Below are positions 18,055 through 24,847 of a stretch of 64,000 nt of DNA, piece after piece. Location of the stretch: positions 19,410 to 83,409 of the forward strand of contig CAMDLR010000006.1 of the NCBI GenBank assembly GCA_945901845.1. Reading direction: 5' to 3'. The stretch is from Sediminibacterium ginsengisoli (GTDB lineage: Bacteria > Bacteroidota > Bacteroidia > Chitinophagales > Chitinophagaceae). Position numbers and translations under genes: made by a program. Position 1 is the stretch's first letter, and each line of letters opens with the position of its first letter. The notes under the pieces were generated by a model that did not search any database, had not been told where the DNA came from, and saw only the letters and a list, made by a program, of their open reading frames with translations.

Positions 18055-18393
18055 ATGCTTTCTCTTTTTTCCAATACACCTACTTGGCATAAAATTACAG
18101 AGACGCCTGTATCGCTTATTTGGCAATCCAATAATATGTGTATTGTAGAAGTGGCCGGTAAAAAAATAACCCTAGGTAAATTTCAGGATCAAATTTTTGC
18201 TTTTGCGCAAAAGTGCCCACATGCCAGCGGCATCATGGCAGATGGCTTTATAGACGCCGCCGGAATGGTGGTATGTCCATTGCACCGATACCGGTTTAGC
18301 CTCCAAAATGGGCGCAATACCAGCGGCGAAGGCTATTATTTAAAAACATACCCGACCCAAATGCGTGAAGACGGCCTTTATGTTGCTTATTAG
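18055..18393 (+). CDS. Rieske [2Fe-2S] domain protein
   Basis: A 112-aa soluble ferredoxin-like protein. The cluster ligands are C54-P-H56 and C74-P-L-H77, in the order of Rieske proteins. There is no signal peptide or membrane anchor, so it is probably a cytoplasmic electron carrier like the nitrite-reductase small subunit or dioxygenase ferredoxins. The ATG is 3 nt after the hflX stop, suggesting co-transcription. Its redox partner is not evident nearby. Confidence 0.9.
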   Translation: MLSLFSNTPTWHKITETPVSLIWQSNNMCIVEVAGKKITLGKFQDQIFAFAQKCPHASGIMADGFIDAAGMVVCPLHRYRFSLQNGRNTSGEGYYLKTYPTQMREDGLYVAY

Positions 18394-18425
18394 CACTGTT
18401 TTTTAATGATTTTTGCAACTAGATT

Positions 18426-18454
18426 TTGCCAGATTGCAAATTTTCCTATTTTTG
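18426..18454 (+). promoter_or_regulatory. promoter of tRNA-Asn
   Basis: TTG at 18426-18428, an 18-nt spacer and TATTTTTG at 18447-18454. Both elements fit the Bacteroidota housekeeping consensus, 33 nt before the mature tRNA. Confidence 0.65.
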
Positions 18455-18487
18455 CAACCCCGTGGTACTCAACCATGGGAAACATAT

Positions 18488-18561
18488 TCCTCCTTAGCTC
18501 AGTTGGTTAGAGCATCTGACTGTTAATCAGAGGGTCTCTGGTTCAAGTCCAGAAGGGGGAG
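18488..18561 (+). tRNA. tRNA-Asn (anticodon GTT)
   Basis: A 74-nt cloverleaf. The acceptor arms TCCTCCT (18488-18494) and AGGGGGA (18554-18560) pair with one G-T wobble and are followed by discriminator G. The D arm is GCTC/GAGC, the anticodon stem TCTGA/TCAGA with loop CTGTTAA (anticodon GTT at 18522-18524), and the T arm TCTGG/CCAGA with loop TTCAAGT. The CCA end is not encoded. Confidence 0.97.
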
Positions 18562-18575
18562 CGTTGATAATAAAA

Positions 18576-18601
18576 GGGTTACAGAAATGTAGCCCTTTTT
18601 T
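18576..18601 (+). terminator. terminator after tRNA-Asn
   Basis: GGGTTAC (18576-18582) pairs with GTAGCCC (18589-18595) through one T-G wobble, with a 6-nt loop and a run of T after it. The layout, GGGGGAGC then an AT-rich spacer then this hairpin, resembles the ends of the 65-nt repeats at 20.8-22.4 kb. Confidence 0.8.
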
Positions 18602-18757
18602 ATTTTATGAATACGTCACATTTACGTCACAAATAGCGTTTTAAGAGCGTTAATAATATTCTTGAACATTCAGACTTTATCTTTATATCCTTACAATCTA
18701 AAACATTAATTCTTAATAAGGAATTGTATGAATGATTGGTAAGATTTATATTTATGT

Positions 18758-19378
18758 ATGAAAAAATTAATTTTAGTTTTATTTGTAATCGTAGGTTGTG
18801 GTGGTCTGAATAAAGAGCAAAAACAAAAGGACTTAAAAGATTCACTAGAAGAAATTAAGGTACAGAATATTAATTTAAAAGCAAAGTTAAATTCACTTAC
18901 AAAGACTAATAATATCGATTCGTTAAGTGAAATTAATGCTATAAATGAAATATTAGGAGACTATGAAAGTAACGAACAATATTTAGTTCAATATGCCGCG
19001 GCTGATATTCCTGGTGGGCCAACTATGATTATAGGGATTTCTCAAATTAAAGATAAAATAATTTTAAAGCAAGTTTATACGGGTGACGTACCTTATGGAT
19101 GTGAAGGCCCACTTACAGAGGCCAGCGCTGAAATGGTGAAAATAGAAAAAATTGAAAGTGGTATTTACAAAATGAAAGTGAAAAAGCTGAAATGTAACTT
19201 TACAAACTCTGACGTCAACTGTGAACATAAAGAGATATTAGAACAAAATAATAATATTGAATTTTATTTATCTGTGAACTTAAAGAAAAAAAAAGAAATA
19301 ATATTTCACTCAAAAGCAACTAAAACTAAATGCTCACACGCTTGGGATTTCACAGGATTGACTTTTATAAAGAAATAA
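18758..19378 (+). CDS. lipoprotein of unknown function
   Basis: A 206-aa protein with a lipoprotein signal (MKKLILVLFVIVGCGG, lipobox Cys near residue 14). A charged region (about 18-55) rich in Glu, Lys and Leu is likely coiled coil. The rest contains four more cysteines (GCEG, KCNF, NCEH, KCSH) that may form disulfides in the periplasm. I do not recognise the family. It is the first gene after tRNA-Asn, in a stretch that looks accessory and has strongly AT-biased codons. Confidence 0.6.
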   Translation: MKKLILVLFVIVGCGGLNKEQKQKDLKDSLEEIKVQNINLKAKLNSLTKTNNIDSLSEINAINEILGDYESNEQYLVQYAAADIPGGPTMIIGISQIKDKIILKQVYTGDVPYGCEGPLTEASAEMVKIEKIESGIYKMKVKKLKCNFTNSDVNCEHKEILEQNNNIEFYLSVNLKKKKEIIFHSKATKTKCSHAWDFTGLTFIKK

Positions 19379-19506
19379 GGCTATAATTCAATAGAAATTT
19401 TATTAGGTAATACAATATTGATGTACCTTATGTATATGCAATCGTAATAACTAAGTCTTCCTTGATAATAGGGAACATACCACTACAGGCTTTTAAACGC
19501 TGGTTT

Positions 19507-19803
19507 CTATAAAGACTTTACGGCACGAACATAGTAATTGGCGGGCTTGCCGGCGGTGTTGGTTAATCCATTATCGAAGGACTGTATCCACGCGAAAATA
19601 TTATTATACTCGGTTGAATTCGAATAATAATCACTTCCAAAACCACCAATTTTTTTCTATTCTTATATAAAATATTTAACTCACTCTTAGAAGGTAATCT
19701 CCAACCATCTCCTAAATCAGCACAGGTTCTTTTAGCATCTGACCATCTCATTTGTTCAGGAAAATCATTTTGGGCTACAAATAGATTTCAAATTTTAATA
19801 AAG
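19507..19803 (-). pseudogene. decayed DUF1566/FISUMP-type protein gene
   Basis: This is a broken copy of the gene at 19874-20284. Reading leftward, the frame shows NLFVAQNDFPEQMRWSDAK (with a TGA where the intact copy has Gly before NL), WRLPSKSELNILYKN, then loses frame in an A-run near 19660. It continues in another frame as KKIGGFGSDYYSNSTEYN and ends PANYYVRAVKSL before a TAG at 19507. No signal peptide remains upstream. So it carries at least one nonsense change, one frameshift and a lost N-terminus. Confidence 0.8.
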
Positions 19804-19873
19804 CTAACATAAATAAATAGCATTGATATTTGATTTTGGAACTTTTCTCATTTTTAGTTTTTAGGACTTTCAA

Positions 19874-20284
19874 CTATTTAATAGTCCTAACAGCACGAAC
19901 ATAGAGTGTAGGAGGAGAATCGGAGGCTAATCCATATCTTATATTTTCTAAAGACTGAACGCCGTTATAGAAATATTGCTGCCAGACAGTCCCTCTAATG
20001 GGCTCCGTTGAACTCCAATAAAAGTAATCTGAAAACCCGCCAATTTTATCTTTGTTCTTATATAAAATATTTAACTCTGTCTTAGTGGGCAATCTCCATC
20101 CTTTTCCTAAAGTTTTACACGCTTCTTTAGCATCATCCCATCCCATTTGTTCAGGAAAATCAATTTGTGCTATTATTAGATTGCCGATTTTAACAGACTT
20201 ATCAATTATCTTTTCTGCCTCTGTATATTGAGCAAAACAAAAGGATGTAATCATTAACAAAGGGAGTAGTAATAACTTTTTCAT
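19874..20284 (-). CDS. secreted DUF1566/FISUMP-like protein
   Basis: A 136-aa exported protein with signal peptide MKKLLLLPLLMITSFCFAQ. The mature part carries the motif pattern of DUF1566/Lcl C-terminal and FISUMP-type domains: MGWDDAKEACKTLGKGWRLP, TELNILYKN, YFYWSSTEP and a final LYVRAVRTIK. These domains occur on Bacteroidota surface proteins; their biochemical role is unknown. A decayed tandem copy lies 70 nt downstream, and a longer relative is at 62598-63371. Confidence 0.75.
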   Translation of the reverse strand: MKKLLLLPLLMITSFCFAQYTEAEKIIDKSVKIGNLIIAQIDFPEQMGWDDAKEACKTLGKGWRLPTKTELNILYKNKDKIGGFSDYFYWSSTEPIRGTVWQQYFYNGVQSLENIRYGLASDSPPTLYVRAVRTIK

Positions 20285-20389
20285 AGATATAATTAATTTA
20301 ATATAAATCTACGGCATATTTTCAAATCAACAAACTTTGGATATTAAAGTAACATCACAATATTGTCTTGCCTGGTTTATATACAATCT

Positions 20390-20422
20390 CTATCAGGTAG
20401 TTAGACTAGTTGCATCTTTTTG
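20390..20422 (+). repeat. short repeat R2, copy 1
   Basis: CTATCAGGTAGTTAGACTAG followed by TTGCATCTTTTTG. It matches 21815-21847 at all but a few positions and shares the 13-mer TAGTTGCATCTTT (20407-20419) with the 65-nt R1 repeats. It lies 42 nt before the ATG at 20464. Confidence 0.7.
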
Positions 20423-20463
20423 TTTTTTCTTTAATTAACTTTAATGAAAAATCTGAAAACAGA

Positions 20464-20802
20464 ATGATTAACTACAATCACAAGTCATTTCGACCTATTC
20501 AAAATACTGATAACGGGGAAACATCATCAGAAACCCTATTTTATTTCAAACAAGAAGGCAATGTTATTTCTTCTGAATATAAAGGGGGTAAAATAATTCA
20601 CGGTCACTTAATTGGGTTAGTTAATGAAGAGGGATGTATTGAAATGTGTTATCATCAAATCAATATCAACAACGAAATTATGACCGGTAAGTGCTTTTCA
20701 AAACCTGAGATGTTAGTTAACGGGAAAATTCGTTTACACGAAACTTGGCAATGGACTTCCGGAGATTTTTCATCAGGAACTTCAATAATAGAAGAAATTT
20801 AA
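20464..20802 (+). CDS. conserved small protein, often labelled n-acetylglutamate synthase
   Basis: A 112-aa soluble protein. Its sequence (MINYNHKSFRPIQNTDNGET, YKGGKIIHGHLIGLVNEEG, KIRLHETWQWTSGDFSSGTS) matches a small bacterial family that databases often name n-acetylglutamate synthase without good support; it has no GNAT fold motifs. The pattern of short strands suggests a compact beta structure. The ATG at 20464 is preferred over the open frame running back to 20410, which overlaps repeat R2. The 65-nt repeat R1-A begins 7 nt after its stop. Confidence 0.65.
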   Translation: MINYNHKSFRPIQNTDNGETSSETLFYFKQEGNVISSEYKGGKIIHGHLIGLVNEEGCIEMCYHQININNEIMTGKCFSKPEMLVNGKIRLHETWQWTSGDFSSGTSIIEEI

Positions 20803-20808
20803 CCCTTT

Positions 20809-20873
20809 AATTTCCTGATTGTTACATACTCAATCATCGCATTATAGTTGCATCTTTCGTAGAAAAGGGGAGC
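20809..20873 (+). repeat. 65-nt repeat R1, copy A
   Basis: One of three 65-nt copies, beginning AATTTCC and ending GAAAAGGGGAGC. By my alignment copy A differs from copy B at 5 positions. It lies directly after the preceding gene and is followed by a terminator hairpin. Function unknown. Confidence 0.85.
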
Positions 20874-20885
20874 TGATATAAATTT

Positions 20886-20919
20886 AAAAGGGTTATACTT
20901 GTATAGTGTAACCCTTTTT
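20886..20919 (+). terminator. hairpin terminator following R1-A
   Basis: AAAAGGGTTATAC (20886-20898) pairs with GTGTAACCCTTTT (20906-20918) as a 13-bp stem with one wobble and a 7-nt loop. The A and T flanks would let it work in both directions, also serving the SDR gene on the other strand. Confidence 0.75.
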
Positions 20920-20922
20920 AAT

Positions 20923-21645
20923 TTAAACCCTTTTAAGAATTGAAAAGGGTATTATTCTTAATAAGAAGGCAATTAACCTCCACCTCTTTGTGATATAAAC
21001 CACCTTTTTTCTTTGTTTGATGGCTTCAAATATTTGTTCAGCAGCCTTTTGAACAGGGGCTACCCAAAAGAGACCTTCACCTTTCGCCATTGCAGTATCA
21101 ACAAATCCAGGACGTACATCAGTAATCGTGATACCTGAGCCATACTCCTTTACATTTATTCTTAATCCCTCTAAATAATTGATTTGATATGCCTTTGTCG
21201 CATTATATGAAGGAGCATTTCCATTTCCCCTGATTCCAGCAATAGAACTAATGTTGACGAGATGACCATTACCTTGTTCTTTAAAATACCGTACAGCCCA
21301 GTCAGCAATACAAGTAAATCCCTGAATATTCGTTTTTATTACACTATTCTCAACATCAAAATTTAAGTGCTTATTCTCCTCACCGATTCCAGCTGAAATA
21401 ATCAATAAATCCAAGCCTCCCATCTGACTCACAAATGCATTACAGATTGGCTCTATAGTTGATAAATCCTGAACATCCATTTTCTTAAAGACAATTCGAC
21501 TAGCCCCTTGGGTCTTTATGGATTGAAATAATTCCTCACGTCTGCCAGTTACTCCAACTACAAAACCTTCTCGCAAAAGAAACTCAGCCATTGATTTGCC
21601 TATTCCACTTGTTGCTCCTATGATGATAGCTTTTTTCATTTTCAT
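20923..21645 (-). CDS. SDR family oxidoreductase
   Basis: A 240-aa short-chain dehydrogenase. The cofactor motif is GATSGIGKS (TGxxxGxG form, near 9-17), then NISSIAG with the catalytic Ser, YNATKAYQ (YxxxK) and the PG motif DVRPGFVDT. The C-terminus is hydrophobic (RLIAFLLRIIPFSILKRV), which may attach it to the membrane. I chose the ATG at 21645 (MKMKKAIIIG); ATG 21639 is equally possible and the frame runs upstream to 21693. Substrate unknown. Confidence 0.88.
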   Translation of the reverse strand: MKMKKAIIIGATSGIGKSMAEFLLREGFVVGVTGRREELFQSIKTQGASRIVFKKMDVQDLSTIEPICNAFVSQMGGLDLLIISAGIGEENKHLNFDVENSVIKTNIQGFTCIADWAVRYFKEQGNGHLVNISSIAGIRGNGNAPSYNATKAYQINYLEGLRINVKEYGSGITITDVRPGFVDTAMAKGEGLFWVAPVQKAAEQIFEAIKQRKKVVYITKRWRLIAFLLRIIPFSILKRV

Positions 21646-21708
21646 AAAAGTAGATAAACTAAGTATGAATGCCAACTTCCTGCAAATTGACACGAAGTTT
21701 AAGTCTTC

Positions 21709-21773
21709 AATTTCCTAATAGTCACATACTCAATCATCGCATTATAGTTGCATCTTTTGTCGAAAAGGGGAGC
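21709..21773 (+). repeat. 65-nt repeat R1, copy B
   Basis: Same length and ends as copies A and C. It lies in the upstream region of the leftward SDR gene and keeps the same orientation as the other copies. It is followed by a strong hairpin. Confidence 0.85.
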
Positions 21774-21783
21774 CACACTGGAC

Positions 21784-21811
21784 AAGCCATCAGAAATGAT
21801 GGCTTTTTCTT
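21784..21811 (+). terminator. hairpin terminator following R1-B
   Basis: AAGCCATCA (21784-21792), a GAAA tetraloop and TGATGGCTT (21797-21805) form a perfect 9-bp stem followed by a T-rich run. No intact gene ends just upstream on this strand, so it belongs to the repeat unit or to a lost gene. Confidence 0.75.
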
Positions 21812-21814
21812 TGT

Positions 21815-21847
21815 CTATCAGTGAGTTAGGCTAGTTGCATCTTTTCT
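21815..21847 (+). repeat. short repeat R2, copy 2
   Basis: CTATCAGTGAGTTAGGCTAG followed by TTGCATCTTTTC. It ends 12 nt before the ATG of the interrupted gene at 21860. It matches copy 1 at 20390 in both sequence and position before a gene. Confidence 0.7.
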
Positions 21848-21859
21848 TATATTTACCTT

Positions 21860-22354
21860 ATGAAAAACATCTTATTAGCAACTGCGTTTTTGCTCCTATG
21901 CTCATCTTTAAATGCACAAACAGTCCAAGTCAAAGATTTATATAATTCAGTTGGTAGCTGGGAAGGTAAATTAACCTATTTGGATTATGCCTCTGGCAAA
22001 CCATTTACAATGCTAGCCAATATCAATATTGGTTTAACTGCAGATACAAAAGGGTATGTTATGGGATATGAATATCCCAAAGAACCCCAAGCCAACTCTA
22101 GGGATACCACATTTATTGTCGGGAACTATTTTGGCAAAGACAAAATTGTTTAATTTAAAAAAGATTTAGATGGCGGTTATAAAATGATTACCGAAGTAGG
22201 TGGGAATGACGGCAATGATAATAAGAAGGCTATTTTAAGACACACTTATATATTAAAGTCTAATACCTATTCAATCATTAAGGATGTAAAATTTGAGGGT
22301 ACGGATAAGTGGATAAAAAGAAATGAATATTTACTAAACAGAGGGGAACACTAA
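21860..22354 (+). pseudogene. secreted protein gene interrupted by one in-frame stop
   Basis: The frame opens with signal peptide MKNILLATAFLLLCSSLNAQ and runs 97 codons to TAA at 22151-22153. The same frame then stays open for another 66 codons (FKKDLDGGYKMITEVGG through NEYLLNRGEH) to TAA at 22352. The second part reads as a natural continuation, so a single nonsense change probably split a 164-codon gene. A sequencing error is an alternative. The family is not firmly recognised; its final stop overlaps repeat R1-C. Confidence 0.75.
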
Positions 22355-22417
22355 TTTCCCGATAGTCACAAACTCTATCATAACATTATAGTTGCATCTT
22401 TCGTCGAAAAGGGGAGC
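22353..22417 (+). repeat. 65-nt repeat R1, copy C
   Basis: The third 65-nt copy, more diverged in its first half but with the last 30 nt nearly unchanged (TTATAGTTGCATCTTTCGTC then GAAAAGGGGAGC). Its first base lies inside the stop codon of the interrupted gene. Confidence 0.85.
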
Positions 22418-22426
22418 ACTAATAAT

Positions 22427-22459
22427 AAAAAGGTTATACTTTTGTAGTATAACCTTTTT
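22427..22459 (+). terminator. hairpin terminator following R1-C
   Basis: AAAAAGGTTATAC (22427-22439) pairs fully with GTATAACCTTTTT (22447-22459), a 13-bp stem with loop TTTTGTA. It precedes the small ORF at 22467 by only 7 nt. Confidence 0.75.
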
Positions 22460-22466
22460 ATGTTTT

Positions 22467-22574
22467 ATGGATAAACTATCTCAATTTTTAAAAAAGTACC
22501 GAAACGAAGTTATCGTGGGTGTAATTGTATTTCTCTTCTTGATTTTCAGAGATGTAATTAAGAACCTCTTTTAA
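22467..22574 (+). CDS. possible 35-aa membrane peptide
   Basis: A 35-codon ORF: a charged start (MDKLSQFLKKYRNE), then a hydrophobic helix (VIVGVIVFLFLIF) and a short tail RDVIKNLF. It could be a real small membrane protein or toxin-like peptide, or chance. It directly follows the R1-C terminator and has no promoter that I can see. Confidence 0.3.
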   Translation: MDKLSQFLKKYRNEVIVGVIVFLFLIFRDVIKNLF

Positions 22575-22654
22575 AATAGAGGGATGTTATGCCCTTGATT
22601 TTCTGATATTCTCGCAAATAAATAATTTACACACTGAGGGGTTGCTGCTTCCTT

Positions 22655-23773
22655 CTACTTATTGATGGATATATTTCCTTGCGCATCAATTCTTAATGCA
22701 CTTTCTGGAAAATCTTCTGTCGATAACCGCTTTATTAAATTAGCCGCAGCGTTGGTTCCATCCTTCACGGGCCCCCCTTCGCCTAGTTGCAAGAAGGAAT
22801 GTATTTTACCCTCGGTAAATGCACCATTTTGGTCCACTTTAAAAGTAAGCAGCGGTGCATAACCACTTATGCCTTTAAGATTAAATTTAGCATAGGTGCA
22901 AAAATTACCTAGGCTATAAGCAATAAGCCTAGACTTATAAAGTTCTAGTGCTCTAGGAACGTGTGGCCCATGGCCAAGCACCACATCGGCACCAGCATCA
23001 ATCACCGCATGGGCAGCCTCGTATACATCTCCTCTATCTTGTCCTAAGAAAATTTCATGTCGTCTTGGAACCCTAGTCGCTTTCGATCCTTCTGCACCAG
23101 CATGAAAAGAAACGATTAGTACATCACATTTTAGTTTTACTTGTTTTACCAAGGCTATCGCCGCCTGAAGTTCATTAAGATTGAGGCAACCATTATGAGG
23201 AGCAAAGGCCACCAAACCAATTTTAACGCCTTCTCTTTCAATTATTGAAAATGGATTAGTTTTATTGCCTGCGAATTTCAAGCCATTGGCTTCAAAAACC
23301 CTACTGGTACTTTCTACACCTATGGCGCCAAAATCATAGGCGTGATTGTTTGCGATACTGAGCAAATCGAATCCATACTTTTTTAGAATAGTACCATATG
23401 ATTCAGGTTGCCTAAAATTGTACACATTAGCTCCGGAACCCTTAGATTTTCCACCCTTGTTAAGAAATACGCCTTCAGCATTACCAAATGTAACAGAAGC
23501 GTTGCGCAATAGGGAGTCGGCGGGCATTAGCAATGCACTAGCATCCGGAGGAAGTGTTGATATATCTGGAAAATTTGTTCCCAACATGATGTCGCCAACA
23601 GCCGCTATGTCAATGATTTGTATTTTTTTGGATTTATTGGTTGAGGTATCAGAAAATTGTTCATTTTTATCATGAATTGCTAATAAGGGTTCAGTTGAAG
23701 ATTTATTATCAACACTTTGACTGCATCCCAAAAACACCATTGATAAAGCATAGGACAAAATGATATTTATCAT
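22655..23773 (-). CDS. CapA family lipoprotein (metallophosphoesterase fold)
   Basis: A 372-aa lipoprotein (MINIILSYALSMVFLGCSQ, lipobox Cys 17). The CapA fold is marked by AAVGDIMLGTNFPD (metal-binding Asp), FGNAEGVFLN, SIANNHAYDFG, VSFHAGAEG and LGHGPHVPRALELY, then YSLGNF. CapA/PgsA proteins assist poly-gamma-glutamate or capsule export, but many Bacteroidota members have unknown roles. Its ATG overlaps the stop of the upstream gene (ATGA), so the two are translationally coupled. Confidence 0.85.
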   Translation of the reverse strand: MINIILSYALSMVFLGCSQSVDNKSSTEPLLAIHDKNEQFSDTSTNKSKKIQIIDIAAVGDIMLGTNFPDISTLPPDASALLMPADSLLRNASVTFGNAEGVFLNKGGKSKGSGANVYNFRQPESYGTILKKYGFDLLSIANNHAYDFGAIGVESTSRVFEANGLKFAGNKTNPFSIIEREGVKIGLVAFAPHNGCLNLNELQAAIALVKQVKLKCDVLIVSFHAGAEGSKATRVPRRHEIFLGQDRGDVYEAAHAVIDAGADVVLGHGPHVPRALELYKSRLIAYSLGNFCTYAKFNLKGISGYAPLLTFKVDQNGAFTEGKIHSFLQLGEGGPVKDGTNAAANLIKRLSTEDFPESALRIDAQGNISINK

Positions 23774-24303
23774 TTCAAATTATTTTTAGGTCTAAAAATA
23801 GAATAGATATTATTGAGTTGATATTCACCAAATTTACCGGGTGTTTTTTTGTTCATACCCGCATAGCTTAGGGTAACTGCTATTTTATTCGCAAAATCTT
23901 TCCAGCAAACAAAAATAGCGCTGTGCTCGCTGTTGTTAAATTGATGATTGATATGGTAAATCCAATCTCCCGGCTTCACGAGGCTCGAAGCTGCAAAAGG
24001 TCCTTTTTTACGAGATCTAAAAATAGTCTCTTTAGCGTCCCCAAAACCAGAACGATGATACACTTCATTCACAAAATCCCAACATGAACCTTGGACTATA
24101 CTCATGTCAACCAAGGCCATCTTGTAGCCAGTTTTCAAAACTTTAAAACTTCCGTTATTTTCCGAAGAAGTGTCCGCATTTATAAAGACATGCTCGCATT
24201 GGCAATAGTTTTCCAAACTGCTGATATTAGGCTTATTTATTTGTGCTATTACTGAACAACTTAACGAAATAAATATGGTGCAGAAAAATATATACCTTTT
24301 CAT
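23770..24303 (-). CDS. secreted protein resembling NlpC/P60 or CHAP cysteine peptidases
   Basis: A 177-aa exported protein with signal peptide MKRYIFFCTIFISLSCSVIAQ. The mature part has GSCWDFVNEVYHRSGF, which looks like a nucleophile-Cys helix of papain-like NlpC/P60 or CHAP domains. After KPGDWIYHINHQF comes SEHSAIFVCW, which could supply the catalytic His. The assignment rests on this spacing alone. It is coupled by a 4-nt overlap to the CapA gene. The ATG at 24303 begins the signal peptide; the frame extends to 24348. Confidence 0.55.
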   Translation of the reverse strand: MKRYIFFCTIFISLSCSVIAQINKPNISSLENYCQCEHVFINADTSSENNGSFKVLKTGYKMALVDMSIVQGSCWDFVNEVYHRSGFGDAKETIFRSRKKGPFAASSLVKPGDWIYHINHQFNNSEHSAIFVCWKDFANKIAVTLSYAGMNKKTPGKFGEYQLNNIYSIFRPKNNLK

Positions 24304-24464
24304 AGCAGTAAGTAAATAGGAATAATAGTTTAGTAAATACAACACCAAATTTACATTATATTCTTTTAAAAAATGAAATAGAATCCATTTTTACCAATTA
24401 TACGATTGATAATCAGTCGTTTTAAAAAGCCAGCCGCCTCAAATTTATTACAAAAAATATTATT

Positions 24465-24472
24465 TATTTTTG
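24465..24472 (+). promoter_or_regulatory. putative -7 element before the 80-aa membrane protein
   Basis: TATTTTTG matches TAnnTTTG, 22 nt before the ATG at 24495. No clear -33 box is seen. The rest of 24304-24464 shows nothing recognisable. Confidence 0.35.
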
Positions 24473-24494
24473 TTCTAATTTAAATAGACTCAAA

Positions 24495-24737
24495 ATGAAC
24501 GCACCTTTTAACAAATTTCTCTACATTGGTTTTTTATTATTAGGATTATATCAAGCAATTATCTCTAAAGACTATATGCAAGCAGCAGCGTCTCTTGGGA
24601 TTGGATTAGCATTTGATCCATTTGATCCAGCACAAAAATGGAATGAAAGACCTACTTGGCAAAAGGCGGTTTTGATTATTCATCTAGCGCTTGTTGCTGC
24701 CATTTTTGGATTTGGTATAGGCTTGAATGATAAGTAA
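24495..24737 (+). CDS. small conserved membrane protein
   Basis: An 80-aa protein with two membrane helices (about 8-22 and 60-76) around a conserved loop DYMQAAASLGIGLAFDPFDP then WNERPTWQKAVLIIHLALV. I recognise this as a widespread Bacteroidota hypothetical family without known function. It stands alone between the CapA pair and the glycosyltransferases. Confidence 0.7.
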   Translation: MNAPFNKFLYIGFLLLGLYQAIISKDYMQAAASLGIGLAFDPFDPAQKWNERPTWQKAVLIIHLALVAAIFGFGIGLNDK

Positions 24738-24826
24738 ATTTCTAATGTTTCCGTATGACTCGTTTACATTACAAACCACCCATTTATAGTATGATCAATC
24801 GAAAAAAATCTTAAAAGGAAAAGGTT

Positions 24827-24834
24827 TATATTTG
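24827..24834 (+). promoter_or_regulatory. putative -7 element of the glycosyltransferase pair
   Basis: TATATTTG matches TAnnTTTG, 13 nt before ATG 24848 and 28 nt before ATG 24863. Confidence 0.4.
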
Positions 24835-24847
24835 CGCAAAATTACAC

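Noticed and set aside
18601..18640. Regulator site from the repeated ACGTCACA
   Set aside because: Two direct ACGTCACA copies occur after the tRNA terminator, but they are not palindromic and no promoter lies in position.
20390..22459. CRISPR array
   Set aside because: The repeats are separated by whole genes of unequal length, not short spacers, and there are no cas genes.
20390..22459. Integron gene cassettes
   Set aside because: The layout is cassette-like but the repeats lack the RYYYAAC/GTTRRRY core pair and no integron integrase is present.
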